DNA of 46,336 nt from Planctomycetota bacterium (GTDB taxonomy: Bacteria; Planctomycetota; Phycisphaerae; WQYP01). The stretch spans positions 1 through 46,336 of the forward strand of contig JAKBMM010000019.1 of the NCBI GenBank assembly GCA_021831565.1, written 5' to 3'. The notes below the pieces were generated by a model that was given only the letters and a program-made list of their open reading frames with translations, did no database searches and had not been told where the DNA came from. Positions within the stretch are counted from its first letter, which is position 1. The number at the start of each line of letters is the position of its first letter. A program made the position numbers and the translations under genes. Of this stretch, positions 1 through 8,179 are shown piece after piece.

Positions 1-78
1 GGGGGCCGTGGGCGCGAAGCGAGGAGGATCGCGTATGGGTTCATACGCTGACGACGAGCGACAAAGCCCACGGCCCCC
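1..78. repeat. Palindromic element 1, stem-variable family
   Basis: Perfect 13-bp inverted arms at 1-13 (GGGGGCCGTGGGC) and 66-78 enclose a core of about 52 bases with GCGAGGAG near its left side, GGGTTCAT in the middle and ACGAGCGA near its right side. The same core layout occurs at 42285-42337 inside a different pair of arms. The element may run past the window edge. It is non-coding; whether it acts as DNA or RNA cannot be told. Confidence 0.7.
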
Positions 79-96
79 TGGCCCCCGCTCGCAGGG

Positions 97-196
97 TTGG
101 CCGGAAACGGGCCATCTGCGGCGTCGCAACGGCTCAATGGGTCTACGGACCCGGTTTTCGCCGCTGACTCCTTGCATCTGGCCCGTTTCCGGCCAA
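97..196. repeat. Palindromic element 2, stem-variable family
   Basis: Arms of 18 bp at 97-114 and 179-196 are perfectly complementary (TTGGCCGGAAACGGGCCA and its reverse complement). The 64-base core, read on the minus strand, holds AAGGAG, GGGTCCGT and GTTGCGACG in the same order as the cores of the elements at 1-78 and 42271-42351. The arms share no obvious sequence with those two. A motif GACAGAGCACTAG follows at about 217-229 and recurs at three other repeat junctions in the window. Confidence 0.7.
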
Positions 197-352
197 TCAA
201 CCCCAATTTGTAGCTGTGACAGAGCACTAGTCCCACGGCCCGGAATGTGGATTGCCAACAGCCTGTATATTACGGACAAATAGCATCTATATTCGCATTT
301 GAGAATATACTGTTCATAGGTTGCGAAAATTGCATTTTTTTTCATTTTTTTC

Positions 353-381
353 TTGCCGCTGTCTTATAACTGGTGTATACT
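353..381 (+). promoter_or_regulatory. Sigma-70-type promoter for the PEP-CTERM gene
   Basis: TTGCCG at 353-358, a 17-base spacer and TATACT at 376-381. This is the best promoter match in the first kilobase. It sits in an AT-rich stretch upstream of the gene at 576 and would give a leader of roughly 190 nt. Confidence 0.6.
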
Positions 382-510
382 TCCTATGTCGTCAGAAGTT
401 TTGTCTATAAGAAAGGCGCGCCGTGTAGCACGTTGCGTTATCGCGCCAGTGTGGTGTCTGGTATCGCATCTGATATTGCATGAGGTGTGCTGAAAATTCC
501 TGACGGCGCG

Positions 511-531
511 GGCGATGCCCTTGGCATCGCC
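511..531 (+). other. Hairpin in the long leader of the PEP-CTERM gene
   Basis: GGCGATGCC at 511-519 and GGCATCGCC at 523-531 form a perfect 9-bp stem with a 3-base loop, 32 bases before the ribosome binding site. No uridine run follows, so it is not an intrinsic terminator. It could be an mRNA-stability or control element. No riboswitch class was recognised. Confidence 0.45.
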
Positions 532-575
532 GCGGTGAGTGTGCAACCGTACAAGAGGCAAAAAAGGAGATCGCC

Positions 576-1295
576 ATGAACATTCGAAAAATTCTCGCAA
601 TTTCCGGAGCATCCGTGGCCATGATGAGCGCCTCGGCGGCATTTGGCAATATCGTTCTTACCGTTCAAGTGGGCGGTGGCAGTGAAACATTCAACGCGCC
701 ATCCCCGGGAAGCTACGACTTCGGCGGTGGTAGTTATGGCGGTTTTTCGTGGGGAAACATTTACGTCGGCGAAATTTCCAGCGCGACACAGAATCAGCTT
801 TCACCCAATATCAACGGTTTGTCCAATAGCGGCACGAACACTGGCATCGACTTCATAGCTTCCGATTCTGGCTTCTCCATTCCCTCGGGAAACACAGCTC
901 AATATACACAGGCGGCGGCGGACGTACTCGCATCCGATACAACGGGCAATGAAACCCTAACCGCGTCCGGTTCAATAAGTGATAATTCGCCCGGGACCGC
1001 CTCGTTTGTTTTCCCGGGGAAGACGTTTTCGCTTGCGGCCACACCAGGATCGGAAGCCTATAGCGACACATCTCCGCTGGTTGATATCAGCAGCGTCGGA
1101 ATTTCCGGCGGTTTCAAGATCAAAACTGCGGTCGGCCTTAATAATCTCCTGCCTGGCGCCCTGATCAACAATGCCGGCGGAGCGATTAATGTTTACCCGA
1201 CGGGCGTTATTACGGTTCCCGAACCCGCCACGCTGGCATTGCTGGCCTTGGGCGGATTGGGATTGGTTGCCCGGCGCCGCCGCCGGACCATTTGA
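576..1295 (+). CDS. PEP-CTERM sorting-domain secreted protein
   Basis: A 239-residue exported protein. Residues 1-24 look like a Sec signal peptide (basic start, hydrophobic core, Ala-rich cleavage region). The middle is rich in Gly, Ser, Thr and Asn and poor in charge, typical of secreted beta-rich surface proteins. The C-terminus carries VPEPATLALLALGG, one hydrophobic segment and a run of arginines, which is the PEP-CTERM tripartite signal processed by exosortase in known systems. No exosortase lies in this window. The start is set by AAGGAG at 564-569, six bases before the ATG. The gene stands alone behind its own promoter and a long leader. No ligand or catalytic domain was recognised; a surface or biofilm-matrix role is the usual inference for the family. 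Confidence 0.88.
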   Translation: MNIRKILAISGASVAMMSASAAFGNIVLTVQVGGGSETFNAPSPGSYDFGGGSYGGFSWGNIYVGEISSATQNQLSPNINGLSNSGTNTGIDFIASDSGFSIPSGNTAQYTQAAADVLASDTTGNETLTASGSISDNSPGTASFVFPGKTFSLAATPGSEAYSDTSPLVDISSVGISGGFKIKTAVGLNNLLPGALINNAGGAINVYPTGVITVPEPATLALLALGGLGLVARRRRRTI

Positions 1296-1549
1296 TGCGG
1301 AGATGCCGGCCTCCCGGCTGCCGCCAGGATAGCGTAACCGTATCCGGCAAAAAACATCGAGCCGATCTGGAAAGTGTAAGAACCTCGCGGGAAGTGGAGG
1401 CAGTGGTGCGGGCACGGGGAAGGTGGGTGAGAAAAATAGATAAAGATCCACTGTAAGCGTCCGGAGGCGGAACGGGCTAATGTCGCCCGGTGTGGCGGGA
1501 CCAGGGTGTTTGCATCCGGGACTACAGGCTGCGGAAAAGGAGCAAAATC

Positions 1550-2008
1550 ATGGCTGACCAGACAAATCTAACGTGCGGGAACTGTGGGCGCGTCATCGGG
1601 TGGATGCACACGCCGTCTCAAATCAAGGAAGATGTTGTGTGCATGGAATGCCACGAACGGCTGGCGCAATGCCGGTCCAGCAGGATTTCCGCGGCGCCTG
1701 TGTCGGCCAATCCCGTGCGATTTTCCAAGCCGCCGAAGGCGCTGAGAGGCGTATTCTGGATAGGCCTCATCCTTTGGTTGGCGGCCCTCTTGGACATGAC
1801 CGGTGGGCTGCCCCACTTGTTGGGCATATTTTCTCTCCTGTCCATTCCCCGCATAACCTATAGCAACGTAACCTTAGGTGTGCTGTCCCACTTGAGTGTC
1901 TTTTCTCTCCTGTGGCTGGGGGCCATCCTGTGTGCCGGCTCGCTGGCGCTATGGGCGACCATCGTGGCATGGGAGACCTATTATAAAATGCACTGGCACA
2001 CATCCTGA
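1550..2008 (+). CDS. Small zinc-ribbon membrane protein
   Basis: A 152-residue protein of unknown function. Residues about 7-38 hold two CxxC pairs (TCGNCG and VCMECH), a probable zinc ribbon. A linker leads to hydrophobic segments at about 64-84 and 106-140, so it is probably a membrane protein with two or three helices and a cytoplasmic zinc finger. The start at 1550 is preferred over an in-frame upstream start at 1490, because AAAGGAG lies just before this ATG and the family-like sequence begins here. It is followed directly by an intrinsic terminator, so it ends its own transcript. Confidence 0.72.
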   Translation: MADQTNLTCGNCGRVIGWMHTPSQIKEDVVCMECHERLAQCRSSRISAAPVSANPVRFSKPPKALRGVFWIGLILWLAALLDMTGGLPHLLGIFSLLSIPRITYSNVTLGVLSHLSVFSLLWLGAILCAGSLALWATIVAWETYYKMHWHTS

Positions 2009-2015
2009 GATTATC

Positions 2016-2047
2016 AAAACCGCGGAGCGATAACAGGCGCGGTTTTT
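2016..2047 (+). terminator. Intrinsic terminator after the zinc-ribbon membrane protein
   Basis: AAAACCGCG at 2016-2024 pairs with CGCGGTTTT at 2038-2046 and ends in a five-T run. It starts eight bases after the stop codon at 2006-2008. Confidence 0.8.
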
Positions 2048-2081
2048 GCACAAAAGACCGATACCAGAGGGAAAGAACAGG

Positions 2082-2401
2082 GTAACCGTTCACGGCGGCG
2101 CGGAAAACGGCCGCGGGATTGCGATCCTCGCGGCTGCCCCATGGTCGCCCCCCCCGCAGCCGTGGATGGAAATCCACGGCCGTCCGTAACCGCAAACCAT
2201 CATGCCTCTTAAACCAACCACCGCTCGATTACCATCCACGACCGTGAAAAGCCGCCCGGAGGTGGACGCAAAACGGCTGCGGGATTCCACCACGCGGCTG
2301 CGTGACTGGGGCGGCGCGGCGATTGGCGGTCCCGACACACACCGGGAAAACCCATGCCCGCCGGGACGTGCGCGAAAAACATCCGGTGCGTGAACGGTTA
2401 C
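2082..2401. repeat. Composite copy of the GTAACCGTTCACG repeat family
   Basis: Begins with GTAACCGTTCACG at 2082 and ends with CGTGAACGGTTAC at 2401, the same terminal inverted repeat as the complete copy at 10037-10190. The left part (to about 2200) matches the units at 46175 and 31021-31126 (inverted), including the small hairpin CCGTGGATggaATCCACGG. The right part (about 2260-2401) matches the unit at 10037. No target duplication is evident, consistent with nested or recombined copies. It fills most of the space between the genes ending at 2008 and starting at 2608. Confidence 0.75.
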
Positions 2402-2504
2402 GGCAAAACCGCCGCCCATTCGAGCAGACCGATAAGACTTTGGCCGTTCCGGAGCCGGGTATCCGAAAAACGTGGCGGGCGTCTTCGTTAAGTTATTCAC
2501 AATC

Positions 2505-2532
2505 TTGCATTTCGATTCGTCATGGCTATAGT
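2505..2532 (+). promoter_or_regulatory. Probable promoter of the CBS-domain gene
   Basis: TTGCAT at 2505-2510, a 16-base spacer and TATAGT at 2527-2532, about 75 bases before the ATG at 2608. It is placed after the repeat, so the repeat does not separate it from the gene. Confidence 0.5.
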
Positions 2533-2607
2533 TAAGTTGTGGCTCTTAAGTTCTGAAGATCCGCCACCGTGGCGATGATTCATATCGGTTCAACAAAGGA
2601 GATTGTC

Positions 2608-3045
2608 ATGGGAACCTTAGCCGGTATTCTGGAGGGAAAATCCAATCGCGTGCACTCCATCTCACCGGACCAGAGCGTTCTGGAAGCGACGCAAAAAATG
2701 AACCAGCATCGCATCGGCTCGCTCATCGTGATGCAAGACGATCGGATCGTCGGTATTCTCACCGAGCGTGACATCCTGACGCGGGTGGTAGGCGAAGAAA
2801 AAAATCCGCGCCGCAGCACGGTATCTGACGTGATGACTACGGCGGTGATCTTCTGCCCGCCCGAAACCTCCCTGGACGAGGCCAGCGCGATCATGAAGAA
2901 TCACCGCATTCGGCACCTGCCGGTATGCGATGCCGAAGGCGTTCTGCTGGGACTGGTTTCCATCGGCGATTTGAACGCCCGGCACGCCGGCGATCAGGAA
3001 ATCACCATCCATTACCTGCATGAATATCTCTACGGGCGAGTATGA
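2608..3045 (+). CDS. Two-CBS-domain protein
   Basis: A 145-residue stand-alone CBS pair. CBS1 covers roughly residues 8-65 with HRIGSLIVMQDDRIVGILTE followed by RDIL. CBS2 covers roughly 73-130 with HRIRHLPVCDAEGVLLGLVS followed by IGDL. Paired CBS domains in this arrangement usually bind adenine nucleotides and act as energy or redox sensors, but no effector domain is attached, so the partner is unknown. AAAGGAG at 2596-2602 fixes the ATG at 2608; an earlier in-frame ATG at 2569 lacks such a site. The gene has its own promoter candidate and no close partner. Confidence 0.88.
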   Translation: MGTLAGILEGKSNRVHSISPDQSVLEATQKMNQHRIGSLIVMQDDRIVGILTERDILTRVVGEEKNPRRSTVSDVMTTAVIFCPPETSLDEASAIMKNHRIRHLPVCDAEGVLLGLVSIGDLNARHAGDQEITIHYLHEYLYGRV

Positions 3046-3219
3046 CGCGTCCGGTCGCTCTGATGGCGCGGCACGGTCCCGACCGCCCCGTGGGGGTGGC
3101 CTTCCAAGCCACCAGGTCCTGATTCTCAACTGCGCGCGGTTGTCCCCCCGGGGATGATTTCCAGAACAGGATGACTTCTTCCACCGAACGACGTGCCGGC
3201 GGCGGGGGACGTGCAATTC

Positions 3220-3248
3220 TTGTTTTCTCTGGTATTCTTCTGTACTAA
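3220..3248 (+). promoter_or_regulatory. Candidate promoter of ugd
   Basis: TTGTTT at 3220-3225, a 17-base spacer and TACTAA at 3243-3248, about 35 bases before the ATG. A weak to moderate match. Confidence 0.35.
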
Positions 3249-3282
3249 ATTCGATTGAGGCTGCACCAGAGAGGCTGCATTT

Positions 3283-4632
3283 ATGAACATTTCGGTGATC
3301 GGATGTGGTTATGTCGGCCTCGTCAGCGGCGCCTGTCTGGCCTCCCTGGGGCATCATGTGATGGGCGTGGATGTGGATCAAGCCCGTGTCGAAAGCCTGG
3401 CGCGCGGCGAGTCCCCTATTTACGAGCCGGGGCTTTCCGAATTGATCCTCGCCCAGCATGCCCAGGGGCGGTTGTGCTTCACCACCGACATCGGCCGGGC
3501 CTTTCGTGAATCGGAGACGATATTTATCGCGGTGGGAACGCCACCGGCCCCGTCCGGGGGCGCGGACCTGCGCATGCTCTTTGCCGTTGTTGACGATTTA
3601 GTCCGGATGGTTGACGGGCCGAAAACCCTGGTGATCAAAAGTACGGTTCCGCCGGGAACCGGCGAACAGGTCGCCGCCCGTACCGCCGCCGCCCGCCACC
3701 CGATCGAAGTGGTCAACAATCCCGAGTTCCTGCGCGAGGGCACGGCGGTGCAGGATTTTCTGCATCCGGATCGCATAATTTTCGGCGCCAACTCCTCGCG
3801 CGGCCTCGACGCGTTGCGTGAAATATTCCAGCCGTTGATCGACCGCGGTTATGCAATATTCTCCATGAGCCGCCAGAGCGCGGAACTGACCAAATTCGCC
3901 TCCAACGCCATGCTGGCCATGCGGGTCAGTTTCATCAACGAACTTTCGCTGCTGGCGTCCGCCATCGGTGCGGATATAGAAAGCGTTCGCGTCGGGATCG
4001 GTACGGACAAGCGCATCGGGCCGTCATTTCTCAAGGCCGGCGTCGGTTACGGGGGATCATGCTTTCCGAAGGATGTGGCCGCCCTGGAGCACCAGATGCG
4101 GCAGGTGGGCATTGAACCGTGCCTTGTCGCGGGCGTGGAGAAAGTTAACCAGCGCCAGAAACTGCTTTTTGCCCAGCGCGTTCTGGCGGCGCTCCAGGGT
4201 GTCCAACATCCCCAGGTCGCCTTGTGGGGTCTGGCCTTCAAGCCCGATACCGACGATACGCGCGAATCGCCCAGCATTCCCATTGCCCGGACGCTGGCGG
4301 CGGGCGGGATGACGCTTCGCGTCTATGATCCGCAGGCGATGGACAACGCGCGAAAAATTCTCGGCGATGCGGTGCAATGGAGTCGTGACGTGGAGGATTG
4401 CACGCGCGGCGCCGATGCCATCGCCCTTGTCACCGACTGGCCCATCTTCATTACCCAGAACTGGGCGCGCATGGCCGCGATCATGCGCGGCAAGCACGTG
4501 TTTGACGGCCGCAATTGCCTGGCCAGCGGAAAGGTCGCCGCCGCCGGATTGTATTATCATGCCGTTGGCCGGCCGGAGCTGGCCCCCGGCGCCGGGCGTC
4601 CGGGCAGCATGGGAGTGATTCCCTCCGGATAA
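3283..4632 (+). CDS. ugd: UDP-glucose 6-dehydrogenase
   Basis: Oxidises UDP-glucose to UDP-glucuronate with two NAD+, in the cytoplasm. The 449 residues fit the family length. The N-terminal Rossmann fold opens with IGCGYVGLVSGACLASLGH. The catalytic cysteine, about residue 260, is in GVGYGGSCFPKD, and the C-terminal UDP-binding domain has GLAFKPDTDDTRESPS. All hallmark motifs are intact. It stands upstream of a UDP-hexose epimerase in the same direction, so the two probably feed activated sugars to the polysaccharide locus further along the window. The C-terminal tail after about residue 425 is Gly/Pro-rich and not conserved in the family. Confidence 0.96.
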   Translation: MNISVIGCGYVGLVSGACLASLGHHVMGVDVDQARVESLARGESPIYEPGLSELILAQHAQGRLCFTTDIGRAFRESETIFIAVGTPPAPSGGADLRMLFAVVDDLVRMVDGPKTLVIKSTVPPGTGEQVAARTAAARHPIEVVNNPEFLREGTAVQDFLHPDRIIFGANSSRGLDALREIFQPLIDRGYAIFSMSRQSAELTKFASNAMLAMRVSFINELSLLASAIGADIESVRVGIGTDKRIGPSFLKAGVGYGGSCFPKDVAALEHQMRQVGIEPCLVAGVEKVNQRQKLLFAQRVLAALQGVQHPQVALWGLAFKPDTDDTRESPSIPIARTLAAGGMTLRVYDPQAMDNARKILGDAVQWSRDVEDCTRGADAIALVTDWPIFITQNWARMAAIMRGKHVFDGRNCLASGKVAAAGLYYHAVGRPELAPGAGRPGSMGVIPSG

Positions 4633-4825
4633 AAAAGGGACGAGAGTTTCCGGAACCTTTAGAACCTCTCACCGGGAGACGGGGCCTTAGTGATTCGCCG
4701 ACCCAATACTCCGACCCCGACCTGTCCCGATTGCGGCGGATGTAGGGAAATAGTCCGATGGCCATCGGCAGATGCACAGCGCGACGGCATCGCCGGATAA
4801 GGCTTCAGGAGAAAGGAAACGAGCT

Positions 4826-5797
4826 TTGAGTCTGGATGCTTCCGCGTATCGCGGCTTGCCGACGCTGGTTACGGGCGGCGCTGGTTTTATCGGTTCGCAT
4901 CTGGTGCGGGCGCTGGGCGGAGCCGGGGCGCGTGTCCGTGTCATGGACAACCTCTGCGCCGGCAACGCGGCGAATCTCGCGGAAGTTTCCGGCGACATTG
5001 AGTTTGTTCAGGGCGATATCACGGACCCGGTTCAATGCGAGCGCGCCGCCGCCGGCGTCGCCGTGGTGTTTCACCTGGCGGCCCTGGGAAGCGTGCCCGG
5101 CTCCGTGGCGGATCCGATCCGCTACAACGCAGCGAATGTCGCCGGCACGCTTCACGTGCTGGAGGCCGCCCGCCGCGCGGGGGCGCGCCGGGTGGTTTAC
5201 TCCGCCAGCAGCAGCGCGTATGGCGAAAGTCCCATCCTGCCCAAGCGTGAAGACATGCCTCCATCTCCGAAAAGCCCCTACGCGGCGGGCAAACTGGCCG
5301 GTGAATATTACGCGCGTGTATATGCCGCCGTTTACAGTCTTTCCACGGTGAGCCTCCGCTACTTCAACGTGTTCGGCCCGCGCCAGAATCCGCGCAGCGA
5401 GTATGCCGCCGTGATTCCGGCGTTCATCCGCGCGGTGTTGCGCAATGAACCGCCGAATATTTACGGCGACGGCCGGCAGACGCGCGACTTCTCGCACGTA
5501 TCCAACGTGGTGCGGGCCAACATGCTGGCGGGAAGTTGCTCCCGGCCCTTGGCCGGTGAGGTCATCAATGTGGCCTGCGGCCGGAACATCAGTCTCCTGG
5601 CCTTGCTCGAAAGAATTGAAGACCAGCTCGGCCGCAAAGTTCCGCGCCGCCACCTGCCGCCGCGGGCCGGCGATGTACGCGATTCCCTGGCCGACATTAC
5701 CCAAGCCGGAGAAATTCTCGGTTACGAACCGATCACCGACTTTGACGAGGGGCTTCGTCAAACGGTGCAATGGTACGCGAAGCACCAGGCGGTGTGA
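4826..5797 (+). CDS. NAD-dependent UDP-hexose 4-epimerase (WbpP-like)
   Basis: A short-chain dehydrogenase/reductase-fold epimerase of about 323 residues. It shows the NAD motif TGGAGFIGSH near the start, LAALGSVPGSVADP, the SASSSAYG serine region, the catalytic pair in SPYAAGK (Tyr about 152, Lys about 156) and RYFNVFGPRQNP. These features resemble WbpP/WbgU-type UDP-GlcNAc or UDP-GlcA 4-epimerases more than GalE, so the substrate is not settled. The preferred start is TTG at 4826, since AAAGGA ends eight bases before it; an in-frame ATG at 4772 would add 18 residues with no homology and no ribosome site. It lies 193 bases after ugd and two bases before the next gene. Confidence 0.88.
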   Translation: MSLDASAYRGLPTLVTGGAGFIGSHLVRALGGAGARVRVMDNLCAGNAANLAEVSGDIEFVQGDITDPVQCERAAAGVAVVFHLAALGSVPGSVADPIRYNAANVAGTLHVLEAARRAGARRVVYSASSSAYGESPILPKREDMPPSPKSPYAAGKLAGEYYARVYAAVYSLSTVSLRYFNVFGPRQNPRSEYAAVIPAFIRAVLRNEPPNIYGDGRQTRDFSHVSNVVRANMLAGSCSRPLAGEVINVACGRNISLLALLERIEDQLGRKVPRRHLPPRAGDVRDSLADITQAGEILGYEPITDFDEGLRQTVQWYAKHQAV

Positions 5798-5799
5798 AA

Positions 5800-6573
5800 A
5801 TGACCATATTCCTGTCGCCTTTGGTTTTTCCTTTCCGGCTGATCGATCGCAGCCTTTTTCCCCCCACCTGCTGGATCACCGGCGAGCCGGTGCAACCGGT
5901 GGATCAAGGTTTGTCCGGCGGGGTTCGCCGGCGGCTCGAGCGATTTGTAGGCTGGCCTTTCTGCCCGCGCTGCGGCGCCACGCTGGGTCCCTGGTCCGAT
6001 TTATCCGGCTGCCGCCGTTGCCCGGCGCGCCGCCTCGGTGTAGAGCGGATTGTTCGTGCGGGACCGTGGGACGAGCCGCTATCGTCGCTGGTGCGATTGC
6101 TAAAATTCCAGGGCCGCTGGCCGGTTGCCGCCGTCCTGGCGAGTTGGCTTGGCGCCGCTCTCGAACGACACGCCGCCGGGCAGGTAGACGTGTTGGCGCC
6201 GGTGCCCCTGCACTGGTGGCGCCAGTGGCGGCGCGGTTTCAATCAGGCGCACGAAATCGCCGCGTACACCGGCGGGCGGCTGAACCGGCCGGTTCTCGAT
6301 GTGCTACGGCGCGTCCGCCCCACGGCGCCGCAGACCCGGACGCAGAGCGTGACCGCCCGCGCCGAGAATCTGCACGGCGCGTTTGAAGCTTTCACCCACC
6401 CCCTGCTGGCCGGCAAACGCGTGTGGCTTGTCGATGACGTATGCACCACGGGCGCCACCCTGCGCGCCGCCGCGGCGGCCCTGCGGGCGTTGCCCGCCGG
6501 AAACCGCCCCGCCTCCATTGGCGCCGCCGTGGTGGCGGTGGCCGACTCCACGCCGATACCCGCGAACGATTGA
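5800..6573 (+). CDS. ComF-family phosphoribosyltransferase-like protein
   Basis: A 257-residue protein with an N-terminal cysteine cluster (CWITGEP, then CPRCGATLG and CRRC), likely a zinc-binding double-zinc-ribbon region, and a C-terminal type I phosphoribosyltransferase fold. The PRPP loop is VWLVDDVCTTGATL at about residues 207-220, and RGFNQAHEIA precedes it. ComF proteins are linked to DNA uptake in competent bacteria, but most homologues have no proven reaction. The ATG at 5800 is two bases after the epimerase stop, so the pair is probably cotranscribed and translationally coupled. No other competence gene is present here. Confidence 0.86.
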   Translation: MTIFLSPLVFPFRLIDRSLFPPTCWITGEPVQPVDQGLSGGVRRRLERFVGWPFCPRCGATLGPWSDLSGCRRCPARRLGVERIVRAGPWDEPLSSLVRLLKFQGRWPVAAVLASWLGAALERHAAGQVDVLAPVPLHWWRQWRRGFNQAHEIAAYTGGRLNRPVLDVLRRVRPTAPQTRTQSVTARAENLHGAFEAFTHPLLAGKRVWLVDDVCTTGATLRAAAAALRALPAGNRPASIGAAVVAVADSTPIPAND

Positions 6574-6690
6574 ACCGGAGCGTCCTATTTCGCCATGGCT
6601 GTGTTGGTGGGGGTGGGGCCTTGCTCTGCGGAGAAGCGCCGGTTATATTTCCGCCGGCTGGTTTCCAGCTTAAATTGGAGGTATCGCGCT

Positions 6691-7908
6691 ATGCCGGTCC
6701 AGAATCAGAATCCGATGTTCCGCATGACACGCCGCGGCTTTTTGCTCGCTTCGGGCGCGGCGACGGCCTGCGCCTTGGCCGGTTGCCGGTCCATGCCGGG
6801 CGCTTCCATGGAAAATTTTCCGAGGAAGCTGGCTCTTTACAAATCACTTTTCGGGATCACACCCCATGGCGCCAAGGTGTATCAATACACTCTGACCAAC
6901 TCCCACGGAATGGTGGTGCGGCTGATCACCTACGGCGCCCGCGTGCAGCGAATCCAGGCGCCCGACGCGCATGGAAATATCGGTGACGTGGCGCTCGGTT
7001 ATGAAACGCTCCCGCCGTACCTGAACGCGGACGATCCTTATTTCGGGGCCACCATCGGCCGTTACGCCAATCGCATCGCCAACGGGACCTTCACCCTCAA
7101 CGGAAAAACTTATCATATACCCATCAACAATGGTCCAAACGCCCTGCACGGCGGTCCGAACGCCTTTGACCGCCAGGTGTGGAACGCCACCGCGGTGCAG
7201 GAAGCGGGCCGGCCCGGCGTCCGATTCAATCTTTTCAGCCCGGCGATGCAGAACGGCTTTCCCGGCGACCTGGAAACAGCGGCCACCTACCTGCTGAGCG
7301 ACCAAAACGAACTGCTGATTCATTTACGAGCCAATGTCGCCGGTTCGCCCACCGTCATCAACCTGACCAATCATACTTATTTCAATCTCGCCGGCCCGGG
7401 CACGAAGATTCTTAACCATCGGCTCATGATCAACGCCGATCGTTATACTCCGGTCAACAAGGTCTTGATCCCCACCGGTCAGATTCTAACGGTGGCGGGC
7501 ACCCCCTACGACTTCCGCAAGCCGGTGCTCCTGGCCAGCCGGATCAAACCCTTCCCCGCCGGTTCCAAGGCGAATTCCGATCTTATTCCCTATGGCTATG
7601 ACTACAATTGGTGTCTCAACGCGCAGGACGGAAAAATGACTCTGGCCGCCCGCCTGGAAGAACACGCCACCGGCCGCGTGCTGGAGTGCTTCACCACGCA
7701 GCCCGGGTTGCAGGTTTATACCGGCAATTACCTCAACGGCACGCTCCAGGGCATTGGCGGCGCTTATCCGCGGCACGGAGCGATCACGCTGGAAACCCAG
7801 CACTACCCCGATTCGCCCAACCATCCGAATTTCCCGTCCACGGTGCTCACGCCGTCGGAAACGTATTATCAGAAGACGGTTTATCGTTTCCGCACGCTGC
7901 AACCTTGA
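6691..7908 (+). CDS. galM: Exported aldose 1-epimerase (lipoprotein mutarotase)
   Basis: Interconverts alpha and beta anomers of hexoses. The 405-residue protein has the family's GRYANRIANGTF, catalytic His in NHTYFNLAG (about residue 228) and catalytic Glu in ITLETQHYPDSPNHP (about 368). The N-terminus has a twin-arginine motif (TRRGFLLAS) and a lipobox LAGC, so it is probably Tat-exported and lipid-anchored, as is common for planctomycete sugar enzymes. GGAGG at 6677-6681 sets the ATG at 6691; an upstream in-frame ATG at 6595 lacks a ribosome site and would bury the signal. It follows the ComF gene by 117 bases. Confidence 0.93.
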   Translation: MPVQNQNPMFRMTRRGFLLASGAATACALAGCRSMPGASMENFPRKLALYKSLFGITPHGAKVYQYTLTNSHGMVVRLITYGARVQRIQAPDAHGNIGDVALGYETLPPYLNADDPYFGATIGRYANRIANGTFTLNGKTYHIPINNGPNALHGGPNAFDRQVWNATAVQEAGRPGVRFNLFSPAMQNGFPGDLETAATYLLSDQNELLIHLRANVAGSPTVINLTNHTYFNLAGPGTKILNHRLMINADRYTPVNKVLIPTGQILTVAGTPYDFRKPVLLASRIKPFPAGSKANSDLIPYGYDYNWCLNAQDGKMTLAARLEEHATGRVLECFTTQPGLQVYTGNYLNGTLQGIGGAYPRHGAITLETQHYPDSPNHPNFPSTVLTPSETYYQKTVYRFRTLQP

Positions 7909-7993
7909 CACGCCCGACCGCGACCGGGATGATGGGTTGTGGACCGTCTGAACCGGGAAATAGCTGGTTCTATTACCGCGACGGCGCATCACC

Positions 7994-8067
7994 GGGCTCG
8001 TAGCTCAGTTGGTTAGAGCGCGTCACTGATAATGACGAGGTCCCAAGTTCGAATCTTGGCGGGCCCA
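7994..8067 (+). tRNA. tRNA-Ile (GAT)
   Basis: A complete cloverleaf of 74 nt. The acceptor GGGCTCG pairs with CGGGCCC (two G-T pairs and A73). The anticodon stem CGTCA/TGACG encloses CTGATAA, with anticodon GAT at 8028-8030. The T arm is CCAAG-TTCGAAT-CTTGG. The 3' CCA is not encoded. It stands alone, not in an rRNA spacer, and is convergent with the regulator on the other strand. Confidence 0.96.
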
Positions 8068-8179
8068 GTTTCTGTACGCCTGTTTTGGGTCTGGTTGAAG
8101 GTGTTCGTGGAAAATCCGGATGGCTGACAACCAGCCCGCCCGCGAATCATGTGAACCAGCAGCTCTTTGGTTTCGATCT

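Noticed and set aside
388-575. A riboswitch in the leader of the PEP-CTERM gene
   Set aside because: Only one simple hairpin is seen and no conserved aptamer core was recognised.
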